NCBI RefSeq assembly: GCF_003335505.1
Contig: NZ_QPEX01000011.1
Coordinates: forward strand, 310,001-374,000
DNA: 64,000 nucleotides
Direction: 5' to 3'
From: Bremerella cremea
GTDB taxonomy: Bacteria; Planctomycetota; Planctomycetia; Pirellulales; Pirellulaceae
The notes below the pieces were generated by a model, which ran no database searches, had not been told where the DNA came from, and saw only the letters and a program-made list of their open reading frames with translations. This document shows, piece by piece, positions 19,539 to 28,245 of the stretch; within the stretch, counting starts at the first letter, position 1; each line of letters begins with the position of its first letter. The position numbers and the translations under genes are program-made.

Positions 19539-22500
19539 GTGGGTTCTCGGCGGTCTCTCTTTATTCCCGTGGTTCTTTTGGCGATAGGTCTGTCGACTAC
19601 GTTGCCGCCAAGGTCGGTGCGCGCGGAGGAAGATAAGCTTGACTTCGCCCGCGATGTGCAGCCCATTTTGGCAAGCAACTGTTATCAGTGTCACGGCCCG
19701 GATGCTTCGGCTCGGAAGGGGGACGTTCGGTTCGACCAGCGGGAAGATGCCCTACTGCACATCGAGCCCGGCCAGCCAGCCGATAGCGAACTCTATCGCC
19801 GTTTGATCGCCAGCGATCCAGCTGAGCGTATGCCGCCTCCCGGTGCGGACATGCAGCCGACGCTTGCCGAGATTGCCACACTTAAGCGCTGGATTGAAGA
19901 AGGGGCCACTTGGGAAGAACTGTGGTCGCTAAAGCCACTTCGTTCTGTTGAGTTGCCTACGGTCAGCGACCCGACATGGTGCCAGAACCCGCTCGACCGG
20001 TTTGTGCTGGCTCGACTGGAAAAGGAAGGGCTGCAACCAGCTCCGCCAGCTACGAAGTATCAGTGGCTCCGCCGGGTTACCTTCGATCTGACCGGCTTGC
20101 CCCCGACGCCCGAAGAGATAGAGGCCTATCTGGCCGACGATTCGGCGGAAGCAGATGACAAGGTAATCGATCGTTTATTCGCCTCGCCAGCTTACGGCGA
20201 AAACTTTGCCCGCGCGTGGCTCGACTTGGCCCGCTATGCCGATACGCATGGTTACAGTATCGATGGCCATCGCGATATGTGGCGTTATCGCGAATGGGTT
20301 ATTGGTGCGCTTAATCGCAATTTGTCGTTTGCCGATTTCACCACGATGCAGTTAGCGGGCGACTTGATCGAACAGCCGACGACCGAAAGCTTGACCGCAA
20401 CCGGTTTTCATCGCAATACGCCGGTGAACGACGAAATGGGGGCGTTGGCTGAAGAGTATCGTCACGCCTACGTGGTCGATCGCGTGAATACGACCGGTAC
20501 CGTTTTCTTAGGGATGACGTTGGCGTGCGCTCAGTGCCACGATCACAAATACGATCCCGTTTCGCAAAAAGACTTCTACCGCTTGGCGGCCTTTTTCGAC
20601 AGCATCGACGAGAAAGGGCTCGACGGCAAATTTGGCAATGCCGCTCCGGTAATCAAAAGCCCTGCTGCCGATCAGCAAGTGGAACTCGATAAAATTGAAC
20701 AACAGATTCGTGCCTCTCAGAAGTTAATGGACGAAGCGATCGAGCAAGGTCGGCAGAAGCTGCCGCAATGGGAAGCGGAAGCAATGCAGGCGGCCAAGCC
20801 GCTGACCATTTCCAACGACCATCTGATCGAGAAGCTGCACTTCGATCACTTACCACTAGAGTCGTCTGCCGTTACGTTACAACGGGAAGAAGGCCAGCCA
20901 TTGTTGGTGCCGGGGCGTTATGGCAATGCGTTGCTTTTCGACGGGCAAACCTCGCTGCGGATCGCGCGAGAACAAAGTCGCCCCCTCTCGGTGAGTGTTT
21001 GGTTGTATCCGACGATTAACAATCGAGTGACGCTGTACCAATGGGAATCTGCCGCTGGCCAACGTGTGGAGCTAACGCAGAAGGGCACTCAGTTTACGCT
21101 GACCCATGTTTCGTCCGTTGATGAATCAACGCATTGGGAAGCGACAGCGGACGCTTGGGAAACCAGAGAGTGGCAACACGTGGCCTGGGCGATCGATCCG
21201 AGCCAGCCTGGCAAGACCGAGTTATGGGTGCGGGGCAAGCGGTTGTCGTGGAGCGAACCTGTTGTCGAGCGGCAAGAGGAAACGCTCAGCAGCCAAACCG
21301 CACCCGAGAATGTGGAAACCCTTTTGAGCGTACGCGGGCTCGTCGACGAGTTACGTCTCGATCGGCGGCGACTGACCGACGATGACGTTGCCGTGCTGCA
21401 AGGAGGAAATCCGGTTCAAGACGCATTGGCGATTGCCCCTGCACAGCGGACGGAAGAGGAGCAAGATCTGCTGCTACGTTACTTTGTACGAGAAAAGCTC
21501 GCGTCTTTTGCTCAGTGGGAACGTCAAAAACAGCGGGCAGAAGATCAGTTGAATGGCCTGAGGGCTCAACTCCCGGAGACGATGGTTATGCGCGAGCGAG
21601 AAACGCCCCGCACGACTTACGTACGGATTCGAGGGGAGTGGGATCAGTTGGGCGAGGAGGTGACCCCAGGGGTTCCGGCTCAGTTGTTTCATCTTGAAGG
21701 GGCTCCGGCGAACGATCGCTTAGGGCTGGCACATTGGCTGACCGATCGCGAGAACCCTTTGCCGCATCGCGTGTGGGTGAATCGGGCCTGGCAACATTTC
21801 TTCGGAACCGGCATCGTCAAAACGACGGACGACTTAGGAACACGGGGCGAACTGCCCAGTCATCCAGAGTTGTTGGAATATCTGGCCATACAGTTCGCGC
21901 GAACTGGAGACATGAAAGGGATTCATCGGCTGATTGTCTCGAGCGCGACGTATCGCCAGTCGAGCCATGTGGGACGCGCGGCCTACCGGCGTGACCCAGA
22001 GAACCGCCTGCTGGCTCGTGGTCCTCGGTTGCGACTGGCGGCAGAAGAGATTCGGGATCAAGCATTAGTCGCTAGCGGATTGCTGGTAGACGAACTGGGG
22101 GGCCGAAGCGTGAAGCCGTATCAGCCGCCAGGGCTGTGGGAAGAGATTTCGATTGGAGACGACGAGTTCTCGGCCCAGAAGTTTGTACAAGATCACGGCG
22201 ATCGACTTTACCGCCGGAGCTTGTATACCTATTGGAAGCGTTCGAGTCCTCCGCCGAACATGATGGCGTTTGATGCAACTAACCGTGAGGTCTGCGTGGC
22301 TCAGCGAAGTTGTACCAACACGCCCACGCAGGCACTCGTTTTGTTAAACGATGTGACGTTTGTCGAAGCCGCCAAAGTGCTCGCGGCGGATGTGTTGGCT
22401 AAGCAAAACGGTGATGTCGAAGCCGCCATGCGGGAAGCGTTCTTGAGGATCGTTTCCCGTCCCATGCAGGACGAGGAAGTAGGCTTGTTTCAGCAGCTTT

Positions 22501-22658
22501 ACCAGCAAGAGCTGACTCGATATCAAGCCAACAAAGAGGCGACCGCAGCCTTGTTGGCTACCGGAGAGAAGCAGGTGCCGGTGAGCCCTGAGGTAGCTGC
22601 GATGACCATGATTTGCCACGCGATGTTCAACTTGGACGAGGCCATCGTTACGCCTTAA
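19539..22658 (+). CDS. exported PSCyt1/PSCyt2/PSD1 protein with an internal LamG-like domain
   Basis: About 1039 residues. I place the start at GTG 19539 because it gives a proper signal peptide (SLFIPVVLLAIGLSTT, cleaved near VRAEED) with CAGG eight bases upstream. A longer frame has no signal. PSCyt1 has CYQCH at residues 48-52. PSCyt2 (DUF1549) follows, with the family CAQCHDHKYDP. Next comes a concanavalin-A/LamG-like sandwich (roughly residues 420-600, with NALLFDG, LSVSVWLYPT and VDELRLDRR). PSD1 (DUF1553) ends the protein, with LAHWLTDRENPL and RVWVNRAWQHFFGTGIV. The LamG suggests glycan or surface binding. The DUF1501 gene follows after 20 bases. Confidence 0.88.
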   Translation: MGSRRSLFIPVVLLAIGLSTTLPPRSVRAEEDKLDFARDVQPILASNCYQCHGPDASARKGDVRFDQREDALLHIEPGQPADSELYRRLIASDPAERMPPPGADMQPTLAEIATLKRWIEEGATWEELWSLKPLRSVELPTVSDPTWCQNPLDRFVLARLEKEGLQPAPPATKYQWLRRVTFDLTGLPPTPEEIEAYLADDSAEADDKVIDRLFASPAYGENFARAWLDLARYADTHGYSIDGHRDMWRYREWVIGALNRNLSFADFTTMQLAGDLIEQPTTESLTATGFHRNTPVNDEMGALAEEYRHAYVVDRVNTTGTVFLGMTLACAQCHDHKYDPVSQKDFYRLAAFFDSIDEKGLDGKFGNAAPVIKSPAADQQVELDKIEQQIRASQKLMDEAIEQGRQKLPQWEAEAMQAAKPLTISNDHLIEKLHFDHLPLESSAVTLQREEGQPLLVPGRYGNALLFDGQTSLRIAREQSRPLSVSVWLYPTINNRVTLYQWESAAGQRVELTQKGTQFTLTHVSSVDESTHWEATADAWETREWQHVAWAIDPSQPGKTELWVRGKRLSWSEPVVERQEETLSSQTAPENVETLLSVRGLVDELRLDRRRLTDDDVAVLQGGNPVQDALAIAPAQRTEEEQDLLLRYFVREKLASFAQWERQKQRAEDQLNGLRAQLPETMVMRERETPRTTYVRIRGEWDQLGEEVTPGVPAQLFHLEGAPANDRLGLAHWLTDRENPLPHRVWVNRAWQHFFGTGIVKTTDDLGTRGELPSHPELLEYLAIQFARTGDMKGIHRLIVSSATYRQSSHVGRAAYRRDPENRLLARGPRLRLAAEEIRDQALVASGLLVDELGGRSVKPYQPPGLWEEISIGDDEFSAQKFVQDHGDRLYRRSLYTYWKRSSPPPNMMAFDATNREVCVAQRSCTNTPTQALVLLNDVTFVEAAKVLAADVLAKQNGDVEAAMREAFLRIVSRPMQDEEVGLFQQLYQQELTRYQANKEATAALLATGEKQVPVSPEVAAMTMICHAMFNLDEAIVTP

Positions 22659-22678
22659 CCCTTACGAGTAACCACCCA

Positions 22679-24115
22679 ATGTCCCACGAATTGAAGCAGC
22701 TTGCCAACCGACAAACGCGACGATCCTTTTTAGGTTCGGCAGGGGTGGCCGTGGGGGCGTTGTCGCTACATTCGCTCTTGGCGGACAAGGTCGAGGCAAA
22801 AGAACAGACGCTGCCTCATTTCGCCCCCAAAGCAAAGCGGATAATTTACCTTTGCCAATCTGGGGCACCTTCACAGCACGATTTGTTCGACTACAAGCCG
22901 GCGTTGCTTGCGCGGCAAGGAGAAGAACTGCCCGAATCGATTCGGATGGGGCAGCGGCTGACGACGATGACCTCGGGACAAGATTCGCTTCCTTTAACAC
23001 CCAGCCAGTATGCGTTTGCCCAGCACGGGAAATCTGGGATGTGGTTCAGCGAATTAGTACCGCACCAGGCCAAGATTGCCGATCGCATGTGCCAGATTCG
23101 GTCGCTGCATACCGAAGCGATCAACCACGACCCCGGCATGACGATGCTCTTCACTGGGCATCAATTGCCGGGACGGCCTAGCCTGGGAAGTTGGTTGAGT
23201 TACGGCTTGGGAAGCGAAAACGAAGAGTTGCCAACTTTTGTCGTGCTCGTTTCGCAGGGAAGTGCCAAGTTGAGCCAGCAGCCGATTTTTGATCGCCTCT
23301 GGTCGAGTGCGTTTCTGCCGTCGCGGTTTCAAGGGGTGCGGTTTCGTGGTGGTGGCGAGCCGGTCCTTTATCTGAATAACCCAGCAGGTATCTCCCTGGC
23401 TGATCGGCGACGCGTGCTTGATACGTTGGCCCAGTTGAACCAACGCCAAGCAGAGCAAGTTGGCGATCCTGAAATTGAAACGCGGGTCGCTCAGTACGAG
23501 ATGGCTTATCGGATGCAAATGTCGATTCCGCAGCTTACCGATTTCTCGGACGAGCCAGAATCGGTCTTCATGGCTTACGGAGAAGACGCACGCAAACCGG
23601 GCAGTTATGCGGCGAACTGCTTGTTGGCACGTCGGTTGGCCGAACGTGGAGTCCGCTATATTCAACTGTTTCATCGCGGCTGGGATCAGCATCGCGACTT
23701 GGCCACGCAATTACCGCTGCAATGTCGCGATACCGATCAGGCCTCGGCGGCTTTGGTGAACGACCTGGCACGGCTCGGTTTACTGGAAGACACCCTGGTT
23801 GTTTGGGGAGGCGAATTTGGTCGAACCGCCTACGCACAAGGTGACTTGGCCAATGGCAGCTACGGTCGGGATCATCACGGCCGCTGCTTTACGATGTGGT
23901 TGGCTGGCGGCGGCGTGAAGGGGGACTATGTGCATGGCGCGTCCGACGAGTTCGGATACAACATCACGGAAAACCCGGTTCACGTTCACGATTTGAACGC
24001 GACGCTATTGCACCTGTTGGGCGTCGATCACAGAAAGTTTACGTATCGCTTCCAGAGCCGCGATTATCGGTTAACCGATATCTACGGCAATGTCGTCGAC
24101 AAGATCTTGGCGTAA
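22679..24115 (+). CDS. Tat-exported DUF1501 protein
   Basis: About 478 residues from ATG 22679, which puts the twin-arginine signal TRRSFLGSAGVAVGA near residue 13. Family hallmarks are present: CQSGAPSQHDLFDYKP, SELVPHQAKIADRMCQIRS, the metal-site-like GGEFGRT, GRDHHGRC, AGGGVKGDYVHGASDEFG and RDYRLTDIYG at the end. DUF1501 is, to my knowledge, grouped with the alkaline-phosphatase/sulfatase superfamily, which would make it a metal-dependent hydrolase; the actual substrate is unknown. It lies directly downstream of its PSD1 partner. Confidence 0.9.
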   Translation: MSHELKQLANRQTRRSFLGSAGVAVGALSLHSLLADKVEAKEQTLPHFAPKAKRIIYLCQSGAPSQHDLFDYKPALLARQGEELPESIRMGQRLTTMTSGQDSLPLTPSQYAFAQHGKSGMWFSELVPHQAKIADRMCQIRSLHTEAINHDPGMTMLFTGHQLPGRPSLGSWLSYGLGSENEELPTFVVLVSQGSAKLSQQPIFDRLWSSAFLPSRFQGVRFRGGGEPVLYLNNPAGISLADRRRVLDTLAQLNQRQAEQVGDPEIETRVAQYEMAYRMQMSIPQLTDFSDEPESVFMAYGEDARKPGSYAANCLLARRLAERGVRYIQLFHRGWDQHRDLATQLPLQCRDTDQASAALVNDLARLGLLEDTLVVWGGEFGRTAYAQGDLANGSYGRDHHGRCFTMWLAGGGVKGDYVHGASDEFGYNITENPVHVHDLNATLLHLLGVDHRKFTYRFQSRDYRLTDIYGNVVDKILA

Positions 24116-24132
24116 CCGGTGCGAACATTTTG

Positions 24133-24762
24133 CTAAGCCCAAACCATCCACCAAGGGCGTTTGGCGACATGCGATTTTGGCTTGAAGGGCTTATGTTTGG
24201 CACATGCATTGATGGCCCGTTCGATGTAGGTCTCTTCCAGAATGGCATCGGTCATGCTGGCATCGGTAAAGTTGGCCTCGTCGACTTTGGCCCGCGTTAG
24301 GTCGGCTCCGGTTAGATTCGAGCCCCGCAGATCACAGCGAGTAAGGTTGGCTTCTATTAAATTGCACTGTAGATCGCACATGCTGACATCGGCCTCAACA
24401 AGCCGCGCCCCGGTCATGTTGCAATTGGGCAACTTGGCATAACGCAAATTGGCTTTGCTCAGATTGGTTCGCACAAAACTCGATTCGTTGAGGATGGCGT
24501 CGGTCATGACTACCCGAGTCATGTTGGCCCCATCGAAACAAGCGCGTTTCACGCTCGCGCCAATGAAGGTTGCTCCTTCCAAGTTCGATCTAGCAAACGA
24601 TGCTTCGTCGAGGTTGTCGCTATCGAATACGCAATTGCGAAGAACCTGTGACGACAAATCGGCACCGGATAAATTTTTGCCGACAAGCTTCATGCCAACC
24701 AGCGAGTCCGCCGCAATCTCAAGGAGTATCTCTCCGGTATTGCGGTGTTTAATCTGAATCAT
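24133..24762 (-). CDS. pentapeptide-repeat protein
   Basis: About 209 residues from ATG 24762, chosen for its GGGAG tract seven bases upstream; a longer frame adds 79 residues without repeat or signal character. The body is a run of A(D/N)LXX-type five-residue repeats (SGADLS, EGATF, SKANLR, TGADLTRAKVDEANF), which fold into a right-handed quadrilateral beta-helix. It ends with a basic/aromatic tail (KRPWWMVWA). Some family members mimic DNA and protect gyrase (Qnr, MfpA), but most have unknown roles. Nothing here proves a gyrase link, although gyrA is in the same window. The gene is convergent with the DUF1501 gene. Confidence 0.85.
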   Translation of the reverse strand: MIQIKHRNTGEILLEIAADSLVGMKLVGKNLSGADLSSQVLRNCVFDSDNLDEASFARSNLEGATFIGASVKRACFDGANMTRVVMTDAILNESSFVRTNLSKANLRYAKLPNCNMTGARLVEADVSMCDLQCNLIEANLTRCDLRGSNLTGADLTRAKVDEANFTDASMTDAILEETYIERAINACAKHKPFKPKSHVAKRPWWMVWA

Positions 24763-25131
24763 GGCGTCACTCCCAGGAAAAATACTGGCCAAGAATGGGG
24801 GTGTTTCGTCGTTGGGAAAACCAGCAACGAAAAAGGACGCCTCGACAATTTGTTCCGGAGACGAAAAGCGGTCTGACCAATTCACCGTCAGAGGGCTTTT
24901 CCAATTGAACCGATAATGGGCGAGAGAGCTTGTGTGGAATTCTTGATGTTCGCAAACCCCACTGTTCGAAAATCTAACTGAAAAACCGGTCAGTCTCAAA
25001 CCTCAAAACATGAAGAGTCGTAAATTCTTTTGTAAAAAGTTCGATAGTGTGCTTATGGTTAGCAACGAGTCGGAAGAGGCCATCGCCCTTGGTTTTTGTA
25101 GATTTGAGTCGTTCTGTAGAGGTGGGCTGGC
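24763..25131. other. intergenic region upstream of the pentapeptide-repeat gene
   Basis: About 370 bases, more AT-rich than its surroundings, between the minus-strand hemW-like stop and the pentapeptide-repeat start. It probably holds the promoter of the latter, but I see no convincing boxes, RNA or gene. A short plus-strand open frame at 25010-25195 overlaps the hemW-like gene and looks random. Confidence 0.4.
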
Positions 25132-26259
25132 TTATAAAAGTTCGACACAGATGGTGTCGCTTAAGAGCAATCCCTCAGGCGTTAAACGAAGGTAATCGCC
25201 TGCAAGGGTAAGAAGTCCATGTTCTTGAAACTGGGAGATGATCTGGCCGCATAGCTGCTGAGGAGTTGTTCCGGTATCCTGCTGGAAGGTGGGCAGATGA
25301 ATCCCTTGTAGCATGCGTAGGCCAAAGACTAGTTGTTCTCTAGCTTTCATTTCTGGCGTAAGAGTTTCTTGCTCAGCGACGGGGGACTGACCCATTTCGA
25401 TACGCTTGATGTATGTGGTGGTGCTGCGATGATTGGTTTCGCGACGCATCTCGATATGCCGCGAAGCACCTGGTCCGGCGGCAAAGTAGCGGCGGCCAAG
25501 CCAATACTGTTGGTTGTGCTGGCTGCGAAAACCGGGCCGGGCAAAGTTAGAAACTTCGTAATGCTCGAGGCCAGCCGCCGTTAGCCGTTCGATCGTAGCC
25601 AGGTACATCTCGCGCTGCAGTTCTTCATCGGCTTCGAGTAGTTGCGAACGTTCGCGGCGACTCCAAAACGTGGTTCCTTTCTCAAAGGTAAGGCCGTAAG
25701 TAGAGATATGCTGTGCGCCGAGTTCTACGGCGGAACGCAGGTCTTCGTGCCATTGAGGCAGTGTTTCTCCAGGGGCGGCGAAGATCAGGTCGATACCCAA
25801 GTTCGGAATCAGGGGCAAGATCCGCGAAGCGGCCAGCTCGATTTCGCGGCGACGATGATCCCGTTCCAACAGCTTGAGTTTGGTATCGTGAAAGGATTGC
25901 ACACCGAGGCTAATTCGATTGACCCCAGCCGCCGCCAGCAACTCGACCTTTTCTACCGTGATGTCGATCGGGTTGGCTTCCACACTAAGTTCGCCCCCAG
26001 GGGCAAGCGGGAACCAGGTTGTTGCCAGTTGGAGAAGTCGCTGGAGTTCCTCTGGCGAAAGATGCGTGGGAGTGCCTCCGCCAAGAAAGAGAGTCTCGAC
26101 TTCTTGGGGGGCGCCAAGAAGTTCGAGTTCCTTTTCGATCGCGTTCAAGTAGGCGCCCGTCAGATCATCTCGCCCCGCAATGACGGTGAAATTGCAATAC
26201 CCGCAACGATGCGTGCAGAAGGGGACGTGCAAGTAAGCACTGCGAGGAGGAGCGATCAT
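25132..26259 (-). CDS. hemW: HemW-like radical SAM protein (coproporphyrinogen oxidase homologue)
   Basis: A 375-residue radical SAM enzyme. The [4Fe-4S] motif C15xxxC19xxC22 lies in HVPFCTHRCGYCNF. The SAM-binding GGGTP follows near residue 60, then the HemW/HemN block GVNRISLGVQSFHD and a C-terminal winged-helix-like region. The single-cluster CxYCxF form and short N-terminus fit HemW, a haem-binding protein thought to deliver haem, rather than the true oxygen-independent coproporphyrinogen oxidase HemN, which has an N-terminal extension. Lineages vary and some annotated members are HemN, so the exact activity is not settled by sequence. Confidence 0.85.
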   Translation of the reverse strand: MIAPPRSAYLHVPFCTHRCGYCNFTVIAGRDDLTGAYLNAIEKELELLGAPQEVETLFLGGGTPTHLSPEELQRLLQLATTWFPLAPGGELSVEANPIDITVEKVELLAAAGVNRISLGVQSFHDTKLKLLERDHRRREIELAASRILPLIPNLGIDLIFAAPGETLPQWHEDLRSAVELGAQHISTYGLTFEKGTTFWSRRERSQLLEADEELQREMYLATIERLTAAGLEHYEVSNFARPGFRSQHNQQYWLGRRYFAAGPGASRHIEMRRETNHRSTTTYIKRIEMGQSPVAEQETLTPEMKAREQLVFGLRMLQGIHLPTFQQDTGTTPQQLCGQIISQFQEHGLLTLAGDYLRLTPEGLLLSDTICVELL

Positions 26260-26314
26260 GACAATCTAGACATAGCGGTGATGTCCCGGGCAGCAAACGC
26301 GAGCAGGCTGGCGA

Positions 26315-27154
26315 TTAAAGCCAAAGGTGCAACCGACCATCAAGCATATCGGGGAGCTTGGCTTTGACATGCTCGTAGATCTGGTGCCCGGTATAGCGGG
26401 TGCTAAAGTGGGAAGCGATGATCTTCTGGTTCTTGAATTTATCGCGCCGGGCGACCACATCGTCGAGATGGATATGACCCATCTTGTGGATCTTCTCTTT
26501 ACGATGATCAGGTGCGACAAAAGTCATTTCCATGATCAAGATGTCCGCTTCATAGAACTCGGGCGACTGGTCCATCGCTTCGGCCCGGCTGTCTCCAAGG
26601 TAGGCCAGCAGCGGGTGACGATGTTCGTCGGTGACATCGGTACCGCTTTGGCGGAGGTCGCGGATTTCGTCCCCTTTCAGGTTTTGGTACTCGGCTTTCA
26701 GCTTACGCCTACGCTGCGACACGATGTACCCGACCGAGGGAATCGTATGTTTGGTCGGTAAGACTTTGACGACCAGTTCGCGCGAGAGCTCAATCTCTTG
26801 GCCGGGAACAACAGGTTCCAGCGTGCAGGGCATCTTGCCGCGATCGAGCCGGCTAAATGCTTTCAGCACTTGCAAGGCTGGGCCAACGGCGATTTCAGGC
26901 AGATAGATTGTCGGCGGAGGCATCTTCATCAAGCGGCGACGCGAGACATAAACCGGCAGCGCGGCGATGTGATCTAAGTGCGTGTGCGAGATGAACCAGG
27001 TTGCCGTGCCCATGAAATCCCAAGGCTGCAAACCCAAGTCGAAGCCGAGCTTCATTTCGGGAATGCGCCAATAGGTTTGGACGGCCGCCCGGGAGTACCC
27101 TTCGATTGTGAGGCCGTTGAATTCGAGTTTTCGCAGGGGGGCGTTATCAAGCAT
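26315..27154 (-). CDS. metallo-beta-lactamase-fold hydrolase, RNase Z-like
   Basis: A 279-residue MBL-fold protein with the metal-binding HTHLDH motif at residues 57-62, a later LAYLGDSRAEAM block that supplies the bridging aspartate, and the GHIHLDDVV and SHFSTRYTGHQI histidine regions. The SHFSxRY ending resembles RNase Z/ElaC-type nucleases, which process tRNA 3' ends. The substrate-exosite arm is not clearly seen and spacing differs from classical RNase Z. I therefore assign it to the family rather than to a specific reaction. It lies 55 bases downstream of the hemW-like gene's start, on the same strand. Confidence 0.75.
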   Translation of the reverse strand: MLDNAPLRKLEFNGLTIEGYSRAAVQTYWRIPEMKLGFDLGLQPWDFMGTATWFISHTHLDHIAALPVYVSRRRLMKMPPPTIYLPEIAVGPALQVLKAFSRLDRGKMPCTLEPVVPGQEIELSRELVVKVLPTKHTIPSVGYIVSQRRRKLKAEYQNLKGDEIRDLRQSGTDVTDEHRHPLLAYLGDSRAEAMDQSPEFYEADILIMEMTFVAPDHRKEKIHKMGHIHLDDVVARRDKFKNQKIIASHFSTRYTGHQIYEHVKAKLPDMLDGRLHLWL

Positions 27155-27297
27155 GGGTTGTCGGATATCTGAGTGGCAGGCTCGTGGCCCCCAGCAGTTG
27201 GAAGTGGTTCAAGCCAGGAAGAAGGGGACGCATTGTCCCGGGGCAAGGTTCATCGTGGCGTTGGATTTCGGGAATGTTAGTTCACGATGATACCGGT

Positions 27298-28080
27298 TTA
27301 GGGCGGCGTCGGTTTGCCCGCTTCGTATTCGTCGACGTCTTCAAAGTGAACTTCATTTTGGAATCCTTCACCGGCTGTGATCCAGATTTCCTGGTCATCG
27401 TCTTCTTGGTGAGCCAGCGTATTATAGTGTCGAATCAATTCTAGGAGGGCGAGGAAGATACCAATGATGCGTGTCTTGACCGCATCTGGGGGAAAAAGGG
27501 TGGAAAAACGAACCTTTCCCTCGCTGACGATCCGGGCGTGAACCTGCTTCATGTGGACCCGAATGGGGGTGTCGTCGTAAACGATGTTGGTTGGCTGGGC
27601 TTGCTTGCTATCGCGCAGCAGGCGGTTGAGGGCGCTAACCAAGTCCCATAGCTCGACCTCGTTGATCGGCTGATCGGCCATATCGACCTTGCGTGGCGGC
27701 AAGTCGTCGGCAATCCGGGGGAAACGCTTCTGCCAATCTCGTCCGTGATCTTCCAGCAAGCTGGCCGCATCCTTGAAACGTTTGTATTCGAGCAACCGTT
27801 CGACCAACTGATCGCGTGGATCGTCGATGGTCTCTTCGTCCAGGTCTTCCTGTTGCGGTAGAACCAGCTTCGATTTGATCTCGATCAGCGTGCTGGCCAT
27901 CTCTAGGAAGTCGGCCACGCTGTTGACATCCATCGCTTTGAGAATATCTAGGTACTGCAGATATTGCTGCGTGACCTGGGCAATGGGAATATCGACAATG
28001 TCCAACTCATGCTTGCGTACCAAGTACAACAGCAAATCGAGTGGCCCGCGATAGATCGGGATTTCAACTCGAAAGTTCAT
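27298..28080 (-). CDS. scpA: segregation and condensation protein A
   Basis: Kleisin subunit of the bacterial SMC-ScpAB condensin complex, which compacts and separates sister chromosomes. The N-terminal YRGPLDLLLYLVRKHELDIVDIPIAQVTQQYLQ-type region, split here as GPLDLLLYLV and LDIVDIPIAQ, binds the SMC neck. The C-terminal winged helix (about residues 180-235, RFSTLFPP...RTRIIGIFLALLELIR) binds the SMC cap. The 260-residue length is normal. scpB is not adjacent in this window. It is preceded by a 1333-residue protein of unknown function on the same strand. Confidence 0.93.
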   Translation of the reverse strand: MNFRVEIPIYRGPLDLLLYLVRKHELDIVDIPIAQVTQQYLQYLDILKAMDVNSVADFLEMASTLIEIKSKLVLPQQEDLDEETIDDPRDQLVERLLEYKRFKDAASLLEDHGRDWQKRFPRIADDLPPRKVDMADQPINEVELWDLVSALNRLLRDSKQAQPTNIVYDDTPIRVHMKQVHARIVSEGKVRFSTLFPPDAVKTRIIGIFLALLELIRHYNTLAHQEDDDQEIWITAGEGFQNEVHFEDVDEYEAGKPTPP

Positions 28081-28245
28081 GTTGGCGTACCTTGGCGTTC
28101 ACGAGCGGACGGGATAGTCCCCTCCGATTCGATAGGCAATTGCTCGGAAGGGCTAGTTTGAATTTTCAGTGAAAAGCCGGAAGGAGAATACGTGCTGATT
28201 TTAGTCTTGCTGAACACTGAAAACGGAACACTTCAAACTAAAATA
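28081..28245. other. spacer with two interleaved inverted repeats between the 1333-residue gene and scpA
   Basis: TTTTCAGTG (28163-28171) pairs with CACTGAAAA (28215-28223), and ATTTTAGT (28198-28205) pairs with ACTAAAAT (28237-28244). The arms are interleaved, so the two stems exclude each other or form a pseudoknot in an RNA. The second lies immediately after the stop of the upstream gene and could act as its terminator, although no U-run follows. Confidence 0.35.

Noticed and set aside
24133..24762. Qnr-type gyrase-protection role for the pentapeptide-repeat protein
   Set aside because: The repeat fold alone is not diagnostic, the protein has an unrelated basic/aromatic tail, and it is 19 kb from gyrA.
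25010..25195. 61-codon plus-strand frame between the pentapeptide-repeat and hemW-like genes
   Set aside because: Overlaps the 3' end of hemW-like, has no ribosome-binding tract, and its composition is not protein-like.
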